Shown: positions 24,715 through 33,946, numbered from the stretch's first letter. The stretch: DNA of 64,000 bases from Serinicoccus chungangensis (GCF_006337125.1 NZ_CP040887.1:496001-560000), one strand, 5' to 3'. Notes: generated from the sequence alone by a model not told the origin. Numbers and translations: made by a program.

Positions 24715-25182
24715 TCACCCCGACACCCGGGTCGTCGGCTCGTGGTGCACCGGGAAGCTGACCGACGCCGCGATGAAACAGGCCTCCCCCGCCTCGACGT
24801 GCAGCTGGGGCACCAGGTCCACGTGGGAGGGGTCGGCCACCGTGACCACCGGCCGCAGCACCACCTGGGTGAAGCGGCCCCCGAGACCGGACTGCTCCAG
24901 CGTGCCGACGGGGGCGTCCTCGTAGTCCACGACCGTGACGCCCCGGGTGACGGCGACGTGCAGGAAGGACAGGAGGTGGCACTCGCTCAGGGCCGCCACG
25001 AGCAGGACCTCGGGGTTCCACCGGGACCGGTCCCCACGGAAGGCGCGGTCGGCGGACAGCTCGAGGTCCGGCATACCGCTGCTGCGGGCCAGCACGGCCC
25101 GGTCGTAGTCGCGGTACCCGGACGTCCCCGTGCCCCGGTTGCCCGTCCACGTCAGCTCCAGCTCGAAGGTGTGCGTCGCCAT
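24715..25182 (-). CDS. OsmC-family peroxidase-like protein
   Basis: 155 aa. Core motifs: WNPEVLLVAALSECHLLSFLHVA with the first cysteine, and GEACFIAASVSFPV with the second. These proteins reduce organic hydroperoxides through the cysteine pair. RDYDRAVLARSSG and LVVDYEDAPVG-like segments match the actinobacterial subgroup. I chose the ATG giving MATHTFELELTW; the longer frame adds a non-homologous stub. It is divergent from the SRPBCC gene across a small palindrome, and its stop lies six bases from the SMC-like stop (convergent). Confidence 0.85.
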   Translation of the reverse strand: MATHTFELELTWTGNRGTGTSGYRDYDRAVLARSSGMPDLELSADRAFRGDRSRWNPEVLLVAALSECHLLSFLHVAVTRGVTVVDYEDAPVGTLEQSGLGGRFTQVVLRPVVTVADPSHVDLVPQLHVEAGEACFIAASVSFPVHHEPTTRVSG

Positions 25183-25218
25183 GCGGCCAGCGTGCCACGC
25201 GGGACCGGCGGGGGGCAC

Positions 25219-25239
25219 GGTCTCGGGTCGCGCGAGACC
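25219..25239. promoter_or_regulatory. Palindrome between osmC-like and SRPBCC genes
   Basis: Arms GGTCTCG (25219-25225) and CGAGACC (25233-25239), seven bases apart, in an 80-base divergent spacer. It could be an operator serving either gene. No regulator is linked. Confidence 0.4.
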
Positions 25240-25250
25240 CGCCCGCTCGT

Positions 25251-25256
25251 TAGCGT
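25251..25256 (+). promoter_or_regulatory. -10 element of the SRPBCC gene (leaderless type)
   Basis: TAGCGT ends six bases before the ATG. Confidence 0.5.
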
Positions 25257-25262
25257 CGGGGT

Positions 25263-25727
25263 ATGACTGATCAGACGAGTGTCACCGTCAGCCGCACCAT
25301 CGACGCCCCGGCCAAGGACGTCTTCGAGGTGCTCACCCTGCCGGACAACCATGTCGCCATCGACGGCTCCGGCTTCGTGCTGTCCGTCGACCACGGCGAC
25401 CGCATCACCTCGACCGGGCAGACTTTCCGGATGAACATGACCGGCGACCACATGGGCGGTGACTACCAGACGGACAACCACGTCACCGGCTACGACAAGG
25501 ACAAGCTGGTGGCGTGGCAGACCGCCCCGGCCGACACGGACCCGCCCGGGTGGGAGTGGGTCTGGGAGCTGACCCCGCAGGGCCCGGACCACACCGAGGT
25601 CCGGCTGACCTACGACTGGGGCAAGGTCACCGACCAGGCGCTGCTCCAGAAGATCAGCTTCCCGCTCGTCTCGCAGGAGGAGTTGGAGACCAGCCTGGGC
25701 AACCTCGCCGCCGCGACCACCGGCTGA
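25263..25727 (+). CDS. SRPBCC (START-like) family protein
   Basis: 154-aa cytosolic protein of the polyketide-cyclase/dehydrase-like lipid-binding fold. SVTVSRTIDAPAKDVFEVLT is the typical first strand and helix, and PGWEWVWELTPQGPDHTEVR, then LTYDWGKVTD, are later strands. The hydrophobic cavity usually binds small lipophilic ligands; no catalytic motif is apparent. The ATG is leaderless-type. Its neighbour across the divergent spacer is an oxidative-stress protein, but no direct link can be shown. A hairpin terminator follows. Confidence 0.82.
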   Translation: MTDQTSVTVSRTIDAPAKDVFEVLTLPDNHVAIDGSGFVLSVDHGDRITSTGQTFRMNMTGDHMGGDYQTDNHVTGYDKDKLVAWQTAPADTDPPGWEWVWELTPQGPDHTEVRLTYDWGKVTDQALLQKISFPLVSQEELETSLGNLAAATTG

Positions 25728-25744
25728 GCCTCTGCACCATCCCC

Positions 25745-25780
25745 GACGCCCGCCGTGCCCCCCGTGGTGCGGCGGGCGTC
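25745..25780 (+). terminator. Terminator after the SRPBCC gene
   Basis: Arms GACGCCCGCCG (25745-25755) and CGGCGGGCGTC (25770-25780) with a 14-base loop, 17 bases after the stop. Confidence 0.65.
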
Positions 25781-25911
25781 CGTCGTCCCGCGCCGCCGCC
25801 GGTCAGCCGTCGGCCCCGGCACCCGGCAGGCCCGCGGGCGTGGTGACCTGGCCATGCCCGCCACGGTCGGCGTGAGACGATGGGCCGGTTCCGGCCCCAC
25901 CGGGCCGGTCC

Positions 25912-25984
25912 GCCCTCGTAGCTCAGGGGATAGAGCACCGCTCTCCTAAAGCGGGTGTCGCAGGTTCGAATCCTGCCGGGGGCA
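25912..25984 (+). tRNA. tRNA-Arg (anticodon CCT)
   Basis: 73-nt cloverleaf: acceptor GCCCTCG pairs with CGGGGGC (one G-T), D-arm with GGGGATAGAGC, anticodon arm CCGCT-CTCCTAA-AGCGG giving CCT, and T-arm GCAGGTTCGAATCCTGC. Reads AGG codons. The 3' CCA is not encoded. The gene for the voltage-sensor-like protein begins 27 bases downstream. Confidence 0.95.
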
Positions 25985-26011
25985 CGTGCTGACGCATCCC
26001 GGAGGCACCCG

Positions 26012-26623
26012 GTGACCGAGGACCGGGAGGCGGAGTGGGAGGAGCGCCTGGCGCTGCCCGTGCTGGTCGCGGCCCTCGCCTCCGTGCCCGCGGTCTTCCT
26101 GACCCTCCTGGACGACCCTTACGCCACCGTGGGAGCCGTCACCAACGGGCTCACCGGGGCCGTCCTGCTCGCCGAGACCGTCATCCTCTTCCTCGTCACG
26201 ACGGACAGGCGCTCCTGGGTCCGGCGGAACTGGTGGCTGATCCTGCTCACCGTGGCCGTGGTGCTGGCGGTGGTCCTGGCCGTCGGCCCGGTCCAGCTGC
26301 TCCGGCTGCTGCGGGTCGTCGGGGCGCTGCGGCTCATCCGGGCCGGACGGATCCTCAGGGCCGGCCGGCTGCTCCGGCGGCGGCTGGGGCTGACCGGCCG
26401 GTGGCAGCGGGTGCCCGGCATCCTCGCGACGCTCCTCGTCGCGCTGTTCGTCACCGTGGTCCTGGCCGACCCCACGTCCCAGAGCCGGGTGCTCCTCGAC
26501 CGGCTGCTCGGCAGCACGGCCACGACCATCGCCACCGTGGTGGCCGGCCTGCTCCTGGGCCTCGCGACCTTCGTCGTGGTGCGGCAGCGCCGGCAGGACG
26601 CAGGCACCGGGAGGGCCGGGTGA
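26012..26623 (+). CDS. Voltage-sensor-like membrane protein without a visible pore filter
   Basis: 203 aa. Six hydrophobic segments; the fourth (about 92-122) reads LLRLLRVVGALRLIRAGRIL, with arginines repeating through it like an S4 voltage sensor. Segments before it resemble S1-S3, and two after it S5-S6. The short loop between the last two (ADPTSQSRVLLDRLLGSTAT) has no TVGYG-like or Na/Ca-channel filter. GTG start with GGAGG seven bases upstream; the longer open frame runs back into the tRNA. It could be a proton channel/VSD-like protein or a non-conducting sensor (inference). Confidence 0.6.
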   Translation: MTEDREAEWEERLALPVLVAALASVPAVFLTLLDDPYATVGAVTNGLTGAVLLAETVILFLVTTDRRSWVRRNWWLILLTVAVVLAVVLAVGPVQLLRLLRVVGALRLIRAGRILRAGRLLRRRLGLTGRWQRVPGILATLLVALFVTVVLADPTSQSRVLLDRLLGSTATTIATVVAGLLLGLATFVVVRQRRQDAGTGRAG

Positions 26624-26629
26624 GCCGGG

Positions 26630-27106
26630 TCACTCCTGCCGGGTGATGAAGCAGCTCAGCCGGGTCCGCATCCCGTCCGCGTCGACGTCCGGGCCGGGCT
26701 CGGTGAGGTACTCCTCGAGCATGCCTCCGTGGGCGTCCAGGCCCTGCTCGCGGACCCACTCGACGAGCCGCTGCCACGCGGGGCCGAGGCCGTCGTAGGA
26801 GCCCTCGTGGACGAGCTGGGCCGCCTGCCCACCGGGCAGCTGGAGGGTGTCCACCGGGGCAGCAGGGACGAAGGACAGGTCGATCTCGTGCCCGACCTGG
26901 ACGTCGGTGGTGTCCCCGGGCGGGCTGAGGAACCAGGCGAACGCCGGCCCGCCCGGTGCCAGGTGCTGGCCCTCGAGCTGGCGGTGGAGGGTCCGGAAGG
27001 CGCTGTCGAAGAAGGACCGCACGTCCTCGGCCGGCAGGCCGAGGCCGGAGACGACGGCGACGTGCCGCGGGTCGATGGTCACCAGGGCGGGTGTCTGCTC
27101 GGTCAT
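26630..27106 (-). CDS. GyrI-like/effector-binding domain protein
   Basis: 158 aa, single small-molecule-binding (SOUL/GyrI-like) domain without a DNA-binding part. VGHEIDLSFVPAAPVDTLQL, then GGQAAQLVHEGSYDGLGPAW and the C-terminal RTRLSCFITRQE match the fold. Stand-alone forms may bind and neutralise hydrophobic compounds. ATG at 27104-27106. It is divergent from the FUSC exporter over 90 bases and convergent with the voltage-sensor-like gene (six bases between stops). Confidence 0.7.
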   Translation of the reverse strand: MTEQTPALVTIDPRHVAVVSGLGLPAEDVRSFFDSAFRTLHRQLEGQHLAPGGPAFAWFLSPPGDTTDVQVGHEIDLSFVPAAPVDTLQLPGGQAAQLVHEGSYDGLGPAWQRLVEWVREQGLDAHGGMLEEYLTEPGPDVDADGMRTRLSCFITRQE

Positions 27107-27183
27107 GCTGCATCTTCTCGCGTCGCCGGTGACCACGGCGGCCGGGGTGGGCGACCGTGCTGGTGCGCCCCTCGGTGCGATGC

Positions 27184-27189
27184 CATAGT
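27184..27189 (+). promoter_or_regulatory. -10 element of the FUSC gene (leaderless type)
   Basis: CATAGT ends seven bases before the ATG at 27197. Confidence 0.4.
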
Positions 27190-27196
27190 CGGTCCC

Positions 27197-28258
27197 ATGC
27201 CCACCCGTCTCCAGCGCGTGCGAGGCTGGCTCAGCCGGCCCGACGTGCGCAGCGACCTGGTCCAGATCCTCAAGAGCGTGCTCGCCGCGGTGGCGGCCTG
27301 GTGGGTCGCCGACGCGCTGCTCGACCTCGACCAGGCCTTCCTCGCCCCGTGGACCGCGCTCCTGACGGTGCACGCGACGGTCTACCGGACCCTGTCCCGG
27401 GGGACGCAGGCGGTGCTCGCCACCTCCGTCGGGGTCGTGCTCGCCTTCGCCGCGGTGCAGGTGGGCGGCCACGGCACGCTGACGCTGGCGCTCGCCCTGC
27501 TGCTCGCCATGGGCTTCGCCCGGGTGGGGCTGCTGCGCCACGAGGGGACCACCGTCGCGACCACCGTGCTCTTCGTCATCACCGCCTCGACCGACACCAG
27601 CTGGACCGGCCTCGTCGACCGGCTGGCCGCGACCGCCATCGGCGTCGTGCTGGCCCTCCTCGTCAACACCGTGCTCGCGGCACCGTTGCGCGACGAGAGC
27701 GCGCGGCAGCAGGTGGAGGAGATCGACCGCGGGCTGGGCCGGCTGCTCCAGGACATGGCCACCGGGCTGCGGGACCAGGCCGACGACGCGCCCACCGGGG
27801 ACTGGGTGGACCGGACCAGGACCCTGGACCGGCGGCTGGACAGCGCCTGGCAGCTGGTCTACGAGGCGCAGGAGAGCACCTGGGGCAACCCGCGCCGTCG
27901 CCGCGCCTCCAGCAGCGAGGAGCTCTCCCGGGTGCTCATCCGGCTGGAGGAGGGCATCGCCCAGGTGCGGGGCATGTCCCGGCTGGTCCACGAGTCGGCG
28001 GTGGCGGCGGAGGAGTGGGACGGCGCCTTCCGGGAGCCCTTCATCGAGCTGCTCGACGAGCTGGGGCGGCGCATCGAGGACCCCGAGGCCGACGTCCAGG
28101 AGCTGCGTGGATGGACCGACAGGCTGGCCTCGGACCTCTCCGACGGGGGGCTGCCGGACCTGCGCTGGCCGCTCTACGGCGGGCTCATCGAGATGACGCG
28201 CGCCGTCATCACCATCGTGGACGACGTCGCGACCTCCGAGGTCGTCCGGCCCGGCTGA
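27197..28258 (+). CDS. FUSC/aromatic acid exporter family protein
   Basis: 353 aa. Six hydrophobic segments in the first ~165 residues (SVLAAVAAWWVADALL, FLAPWTALLTVHATVYRTL, TLALALLLAMGFARVGLL, TTVLFVITASTDTSW), then a ~190-residue soluble helical tail rich in Arg and Glu. This half-size form resembles the bacterial ArAE group that exports aromatic acids and related compounds. The start is the ATG seven bases after a -10 hexamer; longer frames upstream shadow the minus-strand GyrI-like gene. Confidence 0.8.
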   Translation: MPTRLQRVRGWLSRPDVRSDLVQILKSVLAAVAAWWVADALLDLDQAFLAPWTALLTVHATVYRTLSRGTQAVLATSVGVVLAFAAVQVGGHGTLTLALALLLAMGFARVGLLRHEGTTVATTVLFVITASTDTSWTGLVDRLAATAIGVVLALLVNTVLAAPLRDESARQQVEEIDRGLGRLLQDMATGLRDQADDAPTGDWVDRTRTLDRRLDSAWQLVYEAQESTWGNPRRRRASSSEELSRVLIRLEEGIAQVRGMSRLVHESAVAAEEWDGAFREPFIELLDELGRRIEDPEADVQELRGWTDRLASDLSDGGLPDLRWPLYGGLIEMTRAVITIVDDVATSEVVRPG

Positions 28259-28330
28259 GCCCGGCGGCCGTGGGCTGACAGGCCTACGCTGGGGCACCAG
28301 GGATGGTCGAGCCACGACAGGGAGGTCGAC

Positions 28331-28675
28331 ATGAGCAGCGAGGCGATCGACACCGGGGTGCCGCCCAGCGGCACGGGGTGCGTGGAGTGCCTGGAGGGCG
28401 GCGGGTGGTGGGTCCACCTGCGGCGGTGCGCGCGCTGCGGGCACGTCGGGTGCTGCGACTCCTCCCCGGCGCAGCACGCCACCGCCCACGCCCGGGCCAC
28501 CGGGCACGCCGTCGTGCAGAGCTTCGAGCCGGGGGAGGACTGGTTCTGGGACTACGACCGCGGCGAGCTGGTGGCCGGCCCGGAGCTGGCGGGCCCCACG
28601 AGCAGGCCCGTGGACCAGCCGGTCCCCGGCCCGGCCGGGGCCGTCCCGCCGAACTGGCGCCGGCAGGTCCGCTGA
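28331..28675 (+). CDS. zf-UBP (ubiquitin-hydrolase-type zinc finger) protein
   Basis: 114 aa. Zinc ligands CVECLEGGGWWVHLRRCARC, then GHVGCCDSSPAQHATAHARA and TGHAVVQSFEPGEDWFW, follow the zf-UBP pattern exactly. Bacterial stand-alone forms are common in actinobacteria, and their partner is unknown as there is no ubiquitin. A tail of Pro/Gly (about 85-114) is not conserved. ATG with AGGGAGG upstream and a TACGCT -10 at 28285-28290. It lies between the FUSC exporter and an MFS gene. Confidence 0.88.
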   Translation: MSSEAIDTGVPPSGTGCVECLEGGGWWVHLRRCARCGHVGCCDSSPAQHATAHARATGHAVVQSFEPGEDWFWDYDRGELVAGPELAGPTSRPVDQPVPGPAGAVPPNWRRQVR

Positions 28676-28711
28676 GCGCGACGCGGTGCGGGCGGGGTCG
28701 GCCGGTGCTGG

Positions 28712-28717
28712 GATAGT
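28712..28717 (+). promoter_or_regulatory. -10 element of the MFS gene (leaderless type)
   Basis: GATAGT ends six bases before the ATG. Confidence 0.45.
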
Positions 28718-28723
28718 GCTCGC

Positions 28724-29986
28724 ATGAGCGAGCCCGTGAGCCACACCACGGCGGTGCAGTCACGCACCGTGCTGACCCTCATGGGCAGCCAGACGCTCGG
28801 GGGCATCGGGGTGGCCAGCGGCATCGCCGTCGGCGCGATCGTGGCCGCGGACGTCAGCGGCCGCGACGCGCTGTCCGGACTGGCCACGACCACCCAGGTG
28901 CTGGGGGGAGCGCTGTTCACCATCCCCGTCGCAGCGCTCATGGGGCGGCGGGGTCGTCGCGCGGGCCTGGCGACGGCATACCTCGTCGGTGCGCTGGGTG
29001 CCGCGCTCGCCATCACCGCGACGGCCACCGGCGCCTTCTGGATGCTGCTGGTCGGCACCACCCTCTTCGGCGCCTCGACCACGGCCAACAGCCAGGCGAG
29101 GTATGCCGCGACCGACCTCGCCGTGCCCGAGCGCCGCGGGCGGCAGCTGAGCTGGGTGGTGTGGGCGACGACCATCGGCTCGGTCCTCGGGCCCAACATG
29201 GTGGGACCCGGCAAGGCGGTGGCCGGGGTGCTCGGGCTGCCGCCGCTGGCCGGCGCCTGGGTCTTCTCCTGCCTCGGCTTCCTGCTGGCCGCGGTGCTCC
29301 TGCACCTCGCGCTGCGACCCGACCCGTTGCTCACCGCCCGCCGGCTGGCCGGCGCGGAGACCGACCGCCCGCCGGGGCGGGAGGGCAACGTGGCCGACGG
29401 GCTGCGGACCATCGCGGCCACGCCCACCGCGCTCTGGGCGACCAGCGCGGTCACCGTCGGGCACGTCGTCATGGTGGCGGTCATGGTCATGACCCCCCTG
29501 CACATGCGGCACGGGCAGGCGGAGATCGAGCTCATCGGGCTGGTCATCAGCCTGCACATCCTCGGGATGTACGGCCTCGCGCCCGTCACGGGCCAGCTCA
29601 CCGACCGTCTGGGGGCGCGCCCGGTCGTCCTGCTCGGCGTCGGGCTGCTGGTGCTGGCCTGCCTCCTGGCGGCGCTCAGCCAGGCCGGCTTCTCGGCCGG
29701 GCTCACCGCCGGGCTGGTGCTGCTCGGGCTCGGGTGGTCCTGCACCTTCGTGGCCGGCTCCGGCACGGTGGCGGGTTCGGTGCCGGTGGGTCAGCGGGCC
29801 TCGGTGCAGGGCGCTGCCGACCTGGTCATGGGCCTGACCGCCGCGGTCGGGGGTGCGCTGGCCGGGGTCGTCATGGACGTCTTCGGGTATGCCGTGCTCT
29901 GCGCGGTCGCCGCCCTCGCCGCCGCCGGGCTCGCGGCCTACACCGTGACGCGCGGCGAGCACGAGCGGCGCCCGGTCGGGGTGTAG
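28724..29986 (+). CDS. MFS transporter
   Basis: 420 aa with about 12 membrane segments. LMGRRGRRAGLATAYLVGAL is the loop 2-3 signature, LFGASTTANSQARYAATDL and RLGARPVVLLGVGLL are further MFS features. No domain outside the permease fold. Close actinobacterial relatives are annotated only as MFS; substrate unknown. The ATG is leaderless-type. A short hairpin follows before the helicase-like gene. Confidence 0.87.
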   Translation: MSEPVSHTTAVQSRTVLTLMGSQTLGGIGVASGIAVGAIVAADVSGRDALSGLATTTQVLGGALFTIPVAALMGRRGRRAGLATAYLVGALGAALAITATATGAFWMLLVGTTLFGASTTANSQARYAATDLAVPERRGRQLSWVVWATTIGSVLGPNMVGPGKAVAGVLGLPPLAGAWVFSCLGFLLAAVLLHLALRPDPLLTARRLAGAETDRPPGREGNVADGLRTIAATPTALWATSAVTVGHVVMVAVMVMTPLHMRHGQAEIELIGLVISLHILGMYGLAPVTGQLTDRLGARPVVLLGVGLLVLACLLAALSQAGFSAGLTAGLVLLGLGWSCTFVAGSGTVAGSVPVGQRASVQGAADLVMGLTAAVGGALAGVVMDVFGYAVLCAVAALAAAGLAAYTVTRGEHERRPVGV

Positions 29987-29991
29987 GCCGG

Positions 29992-30015
29992 GACGGCCCC
30001 CGTACGCGGGCCGTC
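29992..30015 (+). terminator. Hairpin after the MFS gene
   Basis: Arms GACGGCCC (29992-29999) and GGGCCGTC (30008-30015), eight-base loop, five bases after the stop. Confidence 0.5.
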
Positions 30016-30074
30016 GGCAGCCCGGGTGGGGCCCGGTGGGTGTGGCGGAGGACGGCGTTGCCTCCCGGAGTCGT

Positions 30075-30080
30075 TAGCCT
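30075..30080 (+). promoter_or_regulatory. -10 element of the helicase-like gene
   Basis: TAGCCT ends six bases before the GTG at 30087. Confidence 0.5.
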
Positions 30081-30086
30081 GGGTCG

Positions 30087-33000
30087 GTGAGTTCGCTGCG
30101 TCCCCCGAACACCCTCGACGAGGCCCGCGTCGAGGCGGTCCAGCGTGCCCGCACGCGCTGGCGCCACGAGGTCGCCGAGCTCGGGGGTGCCAACACCCTG
30201 CTCTGGCACCGCACCTCCCTCACCGGGACCTTCGACCTCAACCTCGCGCACCCCGGCGGGGTGGCCAAGCTGCTGTCGGGTCGGCCGACGCCGCTCTCGG
30301 ACCTGGTGCGCGAGCAGGTGGCGTTCACCGACGCGGCCCGCCGGCTGGGGGGCATCCGCGACAAGGTCACCGAGATGCGCCGGGAGCACGGCCTGGAGAC
30401 CAGCTTCCTCGCCATCGGCCTCGCGACCTGGACGCTCCACCGCGTGCCGGTGCCCCCGCGCGCCCCGGTGCTGCTGCGCGCCTGCACCATCACGCCGACC
30501 GACGCGGCCCACTCCGACTTCGTGCTCGAGCTGCACGAGGACGTCGTCTTCAACCCCGTCCTCGAGCACTACCTGCGCAGCGAGGCCCACCTCCAGCCGG
30601 ACCCCGCGCTGCTGGCCGGGCTGTCGGCGCAGAGCCACGGCTTCGACCCCCGGCTGACCTACCGCGCGCTGGAGGACATCTGCGTCGAGATGGCCGGCTT
30701 CGCCATCGGGCCGCAGATGGTCATCAGCACCTTCCCCTGGGCCAAGCTGCCCCTGGTGACGTCGTACACCGGCGACCCGGAGCCGCTCGCCACCCACGAC
30801 GTCGTCGCGGCGCTCGCGGGCGCCGACGTGCAGCTGCCCTCCACGTCCCCCGACCAGCAGCGGGCCGACGACCCGGCCCGGGAGCTGAGCGCCCTGGACG
30901 CGGACGCCTCCCAGCGGCTCGTGGTGGACGAGGTCTCCCACGGCGGCGACCTCGTCCTCGACACCCCGGCGGGCACCGGCGCCACCCAGACCATCGCCAA
31001 CGTCGTCGTCGGTGCGCTCTCCGAGGGCCGCACCGTCATGGTCTGCTCGGAGGACCGCACGTCGCTGGAGGCGCTGCGCCGGCGCCTGGAGCACGTCGGG
31101 CTGGGCGACCTGTGCCTGGACCTGGCCGAGGACCCGGCCTCCATGCGGCAGACGCTGGCGCGGGTGCGGCACACCCTCGACCGGGCTGCCCGCCGAGGAC
31201 GAGCCGGATCTCGGTCCGGACCCGCTCCCGGCCCGCGCCGACGCCCTCTCCGTGCTCCGCCGCGAGCAGGAGGTGCTGCACCGTGAGCACGCCCCCTGGG
31301 CGCTCAGCCTGGCCCGGACCGAGGACGACCTCGCGGCGCTGGCGACCCTCGCGCACCCGCCGGCGTCCCGGGTCCGGCTGCCGCTGGACGTCCTCGGCGA
31401 GCTCACCGAGGAGGAGCTGTCCGCCGTCACCGACGCCCTCATCGAGGCGGCCGACTGCGGTGCCTGGTCCGCCGCGCGCACCGAGGACCCCTGGTATGCC
31501 GCCCGCCTGGCCACCGAGGACGAGGCCGCCCGCGCCACCGAGGTCGTCGGGCGCCTGGTCGCCGGTGAGTTCAGCACGGCGCGCGAGCAGGCCGACGCGG
31601 TGTGCCGCGCCGCCGGGATGCCGGCGCCGGCGACGCTCGCGCAGTGGGCGCACCGGCTCGGGCTGATCGCCCGGGCGAGCGAGACCCTCGACCACTTCTC
31701 CCCGGGGATCTACGACGCGCCGCTGGACGACATGGTCGCCGCGACCGCGGACCGGGACGACGTGGAGCAGCGCCCCGGGGCGGTGGCCCGCGCCCGGCTG
31801 CGGCGCCAGGTGCGTCAGCAGCTGCGCCCCGGCACGCCCCCGCCCGAGCTCGCCCACCGGGTCCGCATGGCCCGCGACGAGCGTCGGGAGTGGGAGGAGG
31901 TGGCCGGCAAGGCCGCCCGCCCGACGGCCCCGGAGGGCTGGGAGGAGGCGCTGGCCGCGCACGCCCCCCTCGGGGAGGACCTCGCCTGGCTGGAGCAGGT
32001 CCTCACCGGCACCTCCGCCGGGCACGAGCTGTCGACCACCCATCTCGACACGGTGCTCGAGCGGCTCGTGCGGCTCGACGCCCGCTCCGAGCGCGCGGCC
32101 GTCGCCGCGCAGGCGCACCCGCTGCTGGCGCCGCTGCGGGAGCGGGGTCTCGGCGAGCTCGTCGACGACCTCGCCCGCCGCGGGGTCCCCGCCGACCGGG
32201 TCGCGCCCGAGGTGCGCTTCGTGCACCGCAGCTCGGTGCTCGACCATCTGACCTCCGACTCCGTCCCGCAGCAGGTCGGCGGCGAGGCGGTGCGCGAGGC
32301 CGAGCGGGCCTTCCGGGCCGCCGACCGCGCGCACCTGCACCGCAACGCCCTGCGAGCGCGGCGAGCCGTGCTCCGGCGGCTGCGGCGGACCCTCACCGGG
32401 CACGCCTCCCAGCTCGGTGCCTGGCAGCGGGCCCTGGACGCCAGCCGCGTGGGTGCCGTCGACTCGCGCGACATCATCAGCCGGGCGCCCGACGTCGTGC
32501 TCGCGGCGGCCCCGGTGCTGCTCACCAGCCCGCTCGCGGTGCCGGCGGTGCTGCCCCCGGACCTCACCGTCGACCTCGTGGTCGTCGACCACGCCGGGCG
32601 CACGACGACCGCACGCTCGGCCCCCGCGCTGGCCCGCGGACGCCGGGTGCTCGTCGTCGGTGACAGCGGCGGCCCCGGGCCCCGCGACTTCTCCGTCGTG
32701 GCCGATCCCCGGGCCGAGGTGGCCCCGGGTGCCGCCTCGATGCCGTCCCTGCTGCGCGATGCGTCGGCGGTGCTGCCGGTGCGCCACCTGGCCGTGCACT
32801 ACCGCGCCCTCGACCAGGGGCTGGTGGCGCCCCTGGCCCCGCTCATGCCGCGGCCCGTCCACTCCTTCCCCGGTGTCGAGCGGGTCCCGAGCGTGCGCGA
32901 GCACGTGGTGCAGGGGCACGTGAGCATCCGGGTGGAGGCCGCGGTCCGCCTCGTGCTCAAGCACGCCCGGTCGGGGCCGGACAGCCTGCTGCTGGTCACC

Positions 33001-33657
33001 GAGGACGAGGCCGGCGCGGAGGACGCGGGCATCGCGCTGCGCCAGGCCATGCGCGGCGGTGACCTCCCCGCCTCGCTCTCCGACGACGAGCAGGACAGCG
33101 AGGCCTTCCTCGTGCTGCCGGTGCACCGCGTCGCGGGGCAGACGAGGGACAGGGTGGTCTGGCTCGGCTCGCCGGAGAGCGTCGCGACGCCGGAGAGCGC
33201 CGGGGCGGTGCTCGCCGCGGCCCGGCGCAGCGTCGACCTGGTGACCGAGACCCCGGTCGACACCTGGCCCGAGGCGGCCACCCACGGCGCCCGCATCGTG
33301 GCCCGCGCGCTCGTGCCCGACGCGGAGGAGCACGGCCACGGATCGGCCGTGCTGGCCGAGCTCGTCCGCCGCCTGCGCGCCGAGGGCCTGGACGTGCGCG
33401 AGGGCGTCGGCCACGGCCCGCACGCCGTCGACCTCGCGGTGGTCGCCGAGGAGGACCCGGACCGCTACGCCGTCGCCGTCGACGGTGACGGGCGGTCCGC
33501 GGCGGGCGCACCCGGTCGGGACGACGTGCGGCTGCGGCACGAGCAGCTGACCCGGATGGGGTGGACCCCCGTGCGGGTGCGCACCACCGACGTCTTCACC
33601 GACCCGGCCCGCGAGGTGGCCCGGGTCCTGCACGCCCTGCGCGGGCGGTCGGGGTGA
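30087..33657 (+). pseudogene. Frameshifted helicase-like protein with degenerate ATPase and nuclease motifs
   Basis: Two frames (30087 to about 31185, then about 31186-33657) together give ~1190 residues resembling SF1 helicases of the DUF4011 kind with a C-terminal restriction-endonuclease-like (MTES_1575-type) domain. Dropping one G from the GGG at 31183-31185 rejoins them. Independently of that, key residues are missing: Walker A reads PAGTGATQTIAN (A299 in place of Lys), the DEAS-like motif reads VVVDHAG, and the nuclease strand reads AVDGDG where IECDG is usual. Codon use stays normal in both halves, so the frameshift is recent or a sequencing error. The protein may be a non-catalytic relative. 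Confidence 0.7.
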
Positions 33658-33875
33658 GCCGACCGGGCGGAGAAAAGCGCCGTCGCGCCCCCCGGCGTGC
33701 CGTGGCCGCACCGACCAACCCGGCGGCCGACCAGTCCGACGAGGTCCCCGCCTCTCATGACGGCCGGTCCGTCCCCGGACAGCCCGAACGCGGCCGGGAG
33801 GCCGGGCGCGTGCCGCGCCGCCTCGACCCGCGGGACGACTGGATCCTCGAGCAGCGCCCGCCGCACTGGGACTGA
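33654..33875 (+). CDS. Small conserved protein with C-terminal PPHW motif
   Basis: 73 aa; its GTG overlaps the helicase-like stop (GTGA). The N-terminal half is basic and low complexity ([13 protein letters not shown]), the end reads LDPRDDWILEQRPPHWD. Small actinobacterial proteins ending in a similar PPHW sequence are familiar to me, but their function is unknown. Tight coupling suggests it works with, or is expressed together with, the helicase-like protein. A terminator follows, so the pair forms a unit of its own. Confidence 0.65.
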   Translation: MSRPGGEKRRRAPRRAVAAPTNPAADQSDEVPASHDGRSVPGQPERGREAGRVPRRLDPRDDWILEQRPPHWD

Positions 33876-33908
33876 CGCCGCGTCGGGACATCCCCAGTGA
33901 CATGCAGG

Positions 33909-33946
33909 ACGCCCCGGCACAGGACGACGTGTCCGTGCCGGGGCGT
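33909..33946 (+). terminator. Terminator after the helicase-like pair
   Basis: Perfect 12-bp arms ACGCCCCGGCAC (33909-33920) and GTGCCGGGGCGT (33935-33946) around a 14-base loop. It may also serve the convergent mscL gene. Confidence 0.75.

Noticed and set aside
25955..26011. Upstream in-frame start for the voltage-sensor-like gene inside tRNA-Arg
   Set aside because: Would translate tRNA sequence; the GTG at 26012 has a proper GGAGG site.
31036..33903. 955-aa minus-strand open frame opposite the helicase-like gene
   Set aside because: Arg/Pro/Gly-rich shadow without recognisable motifs; the plus strand carries the family similarity through both halves.
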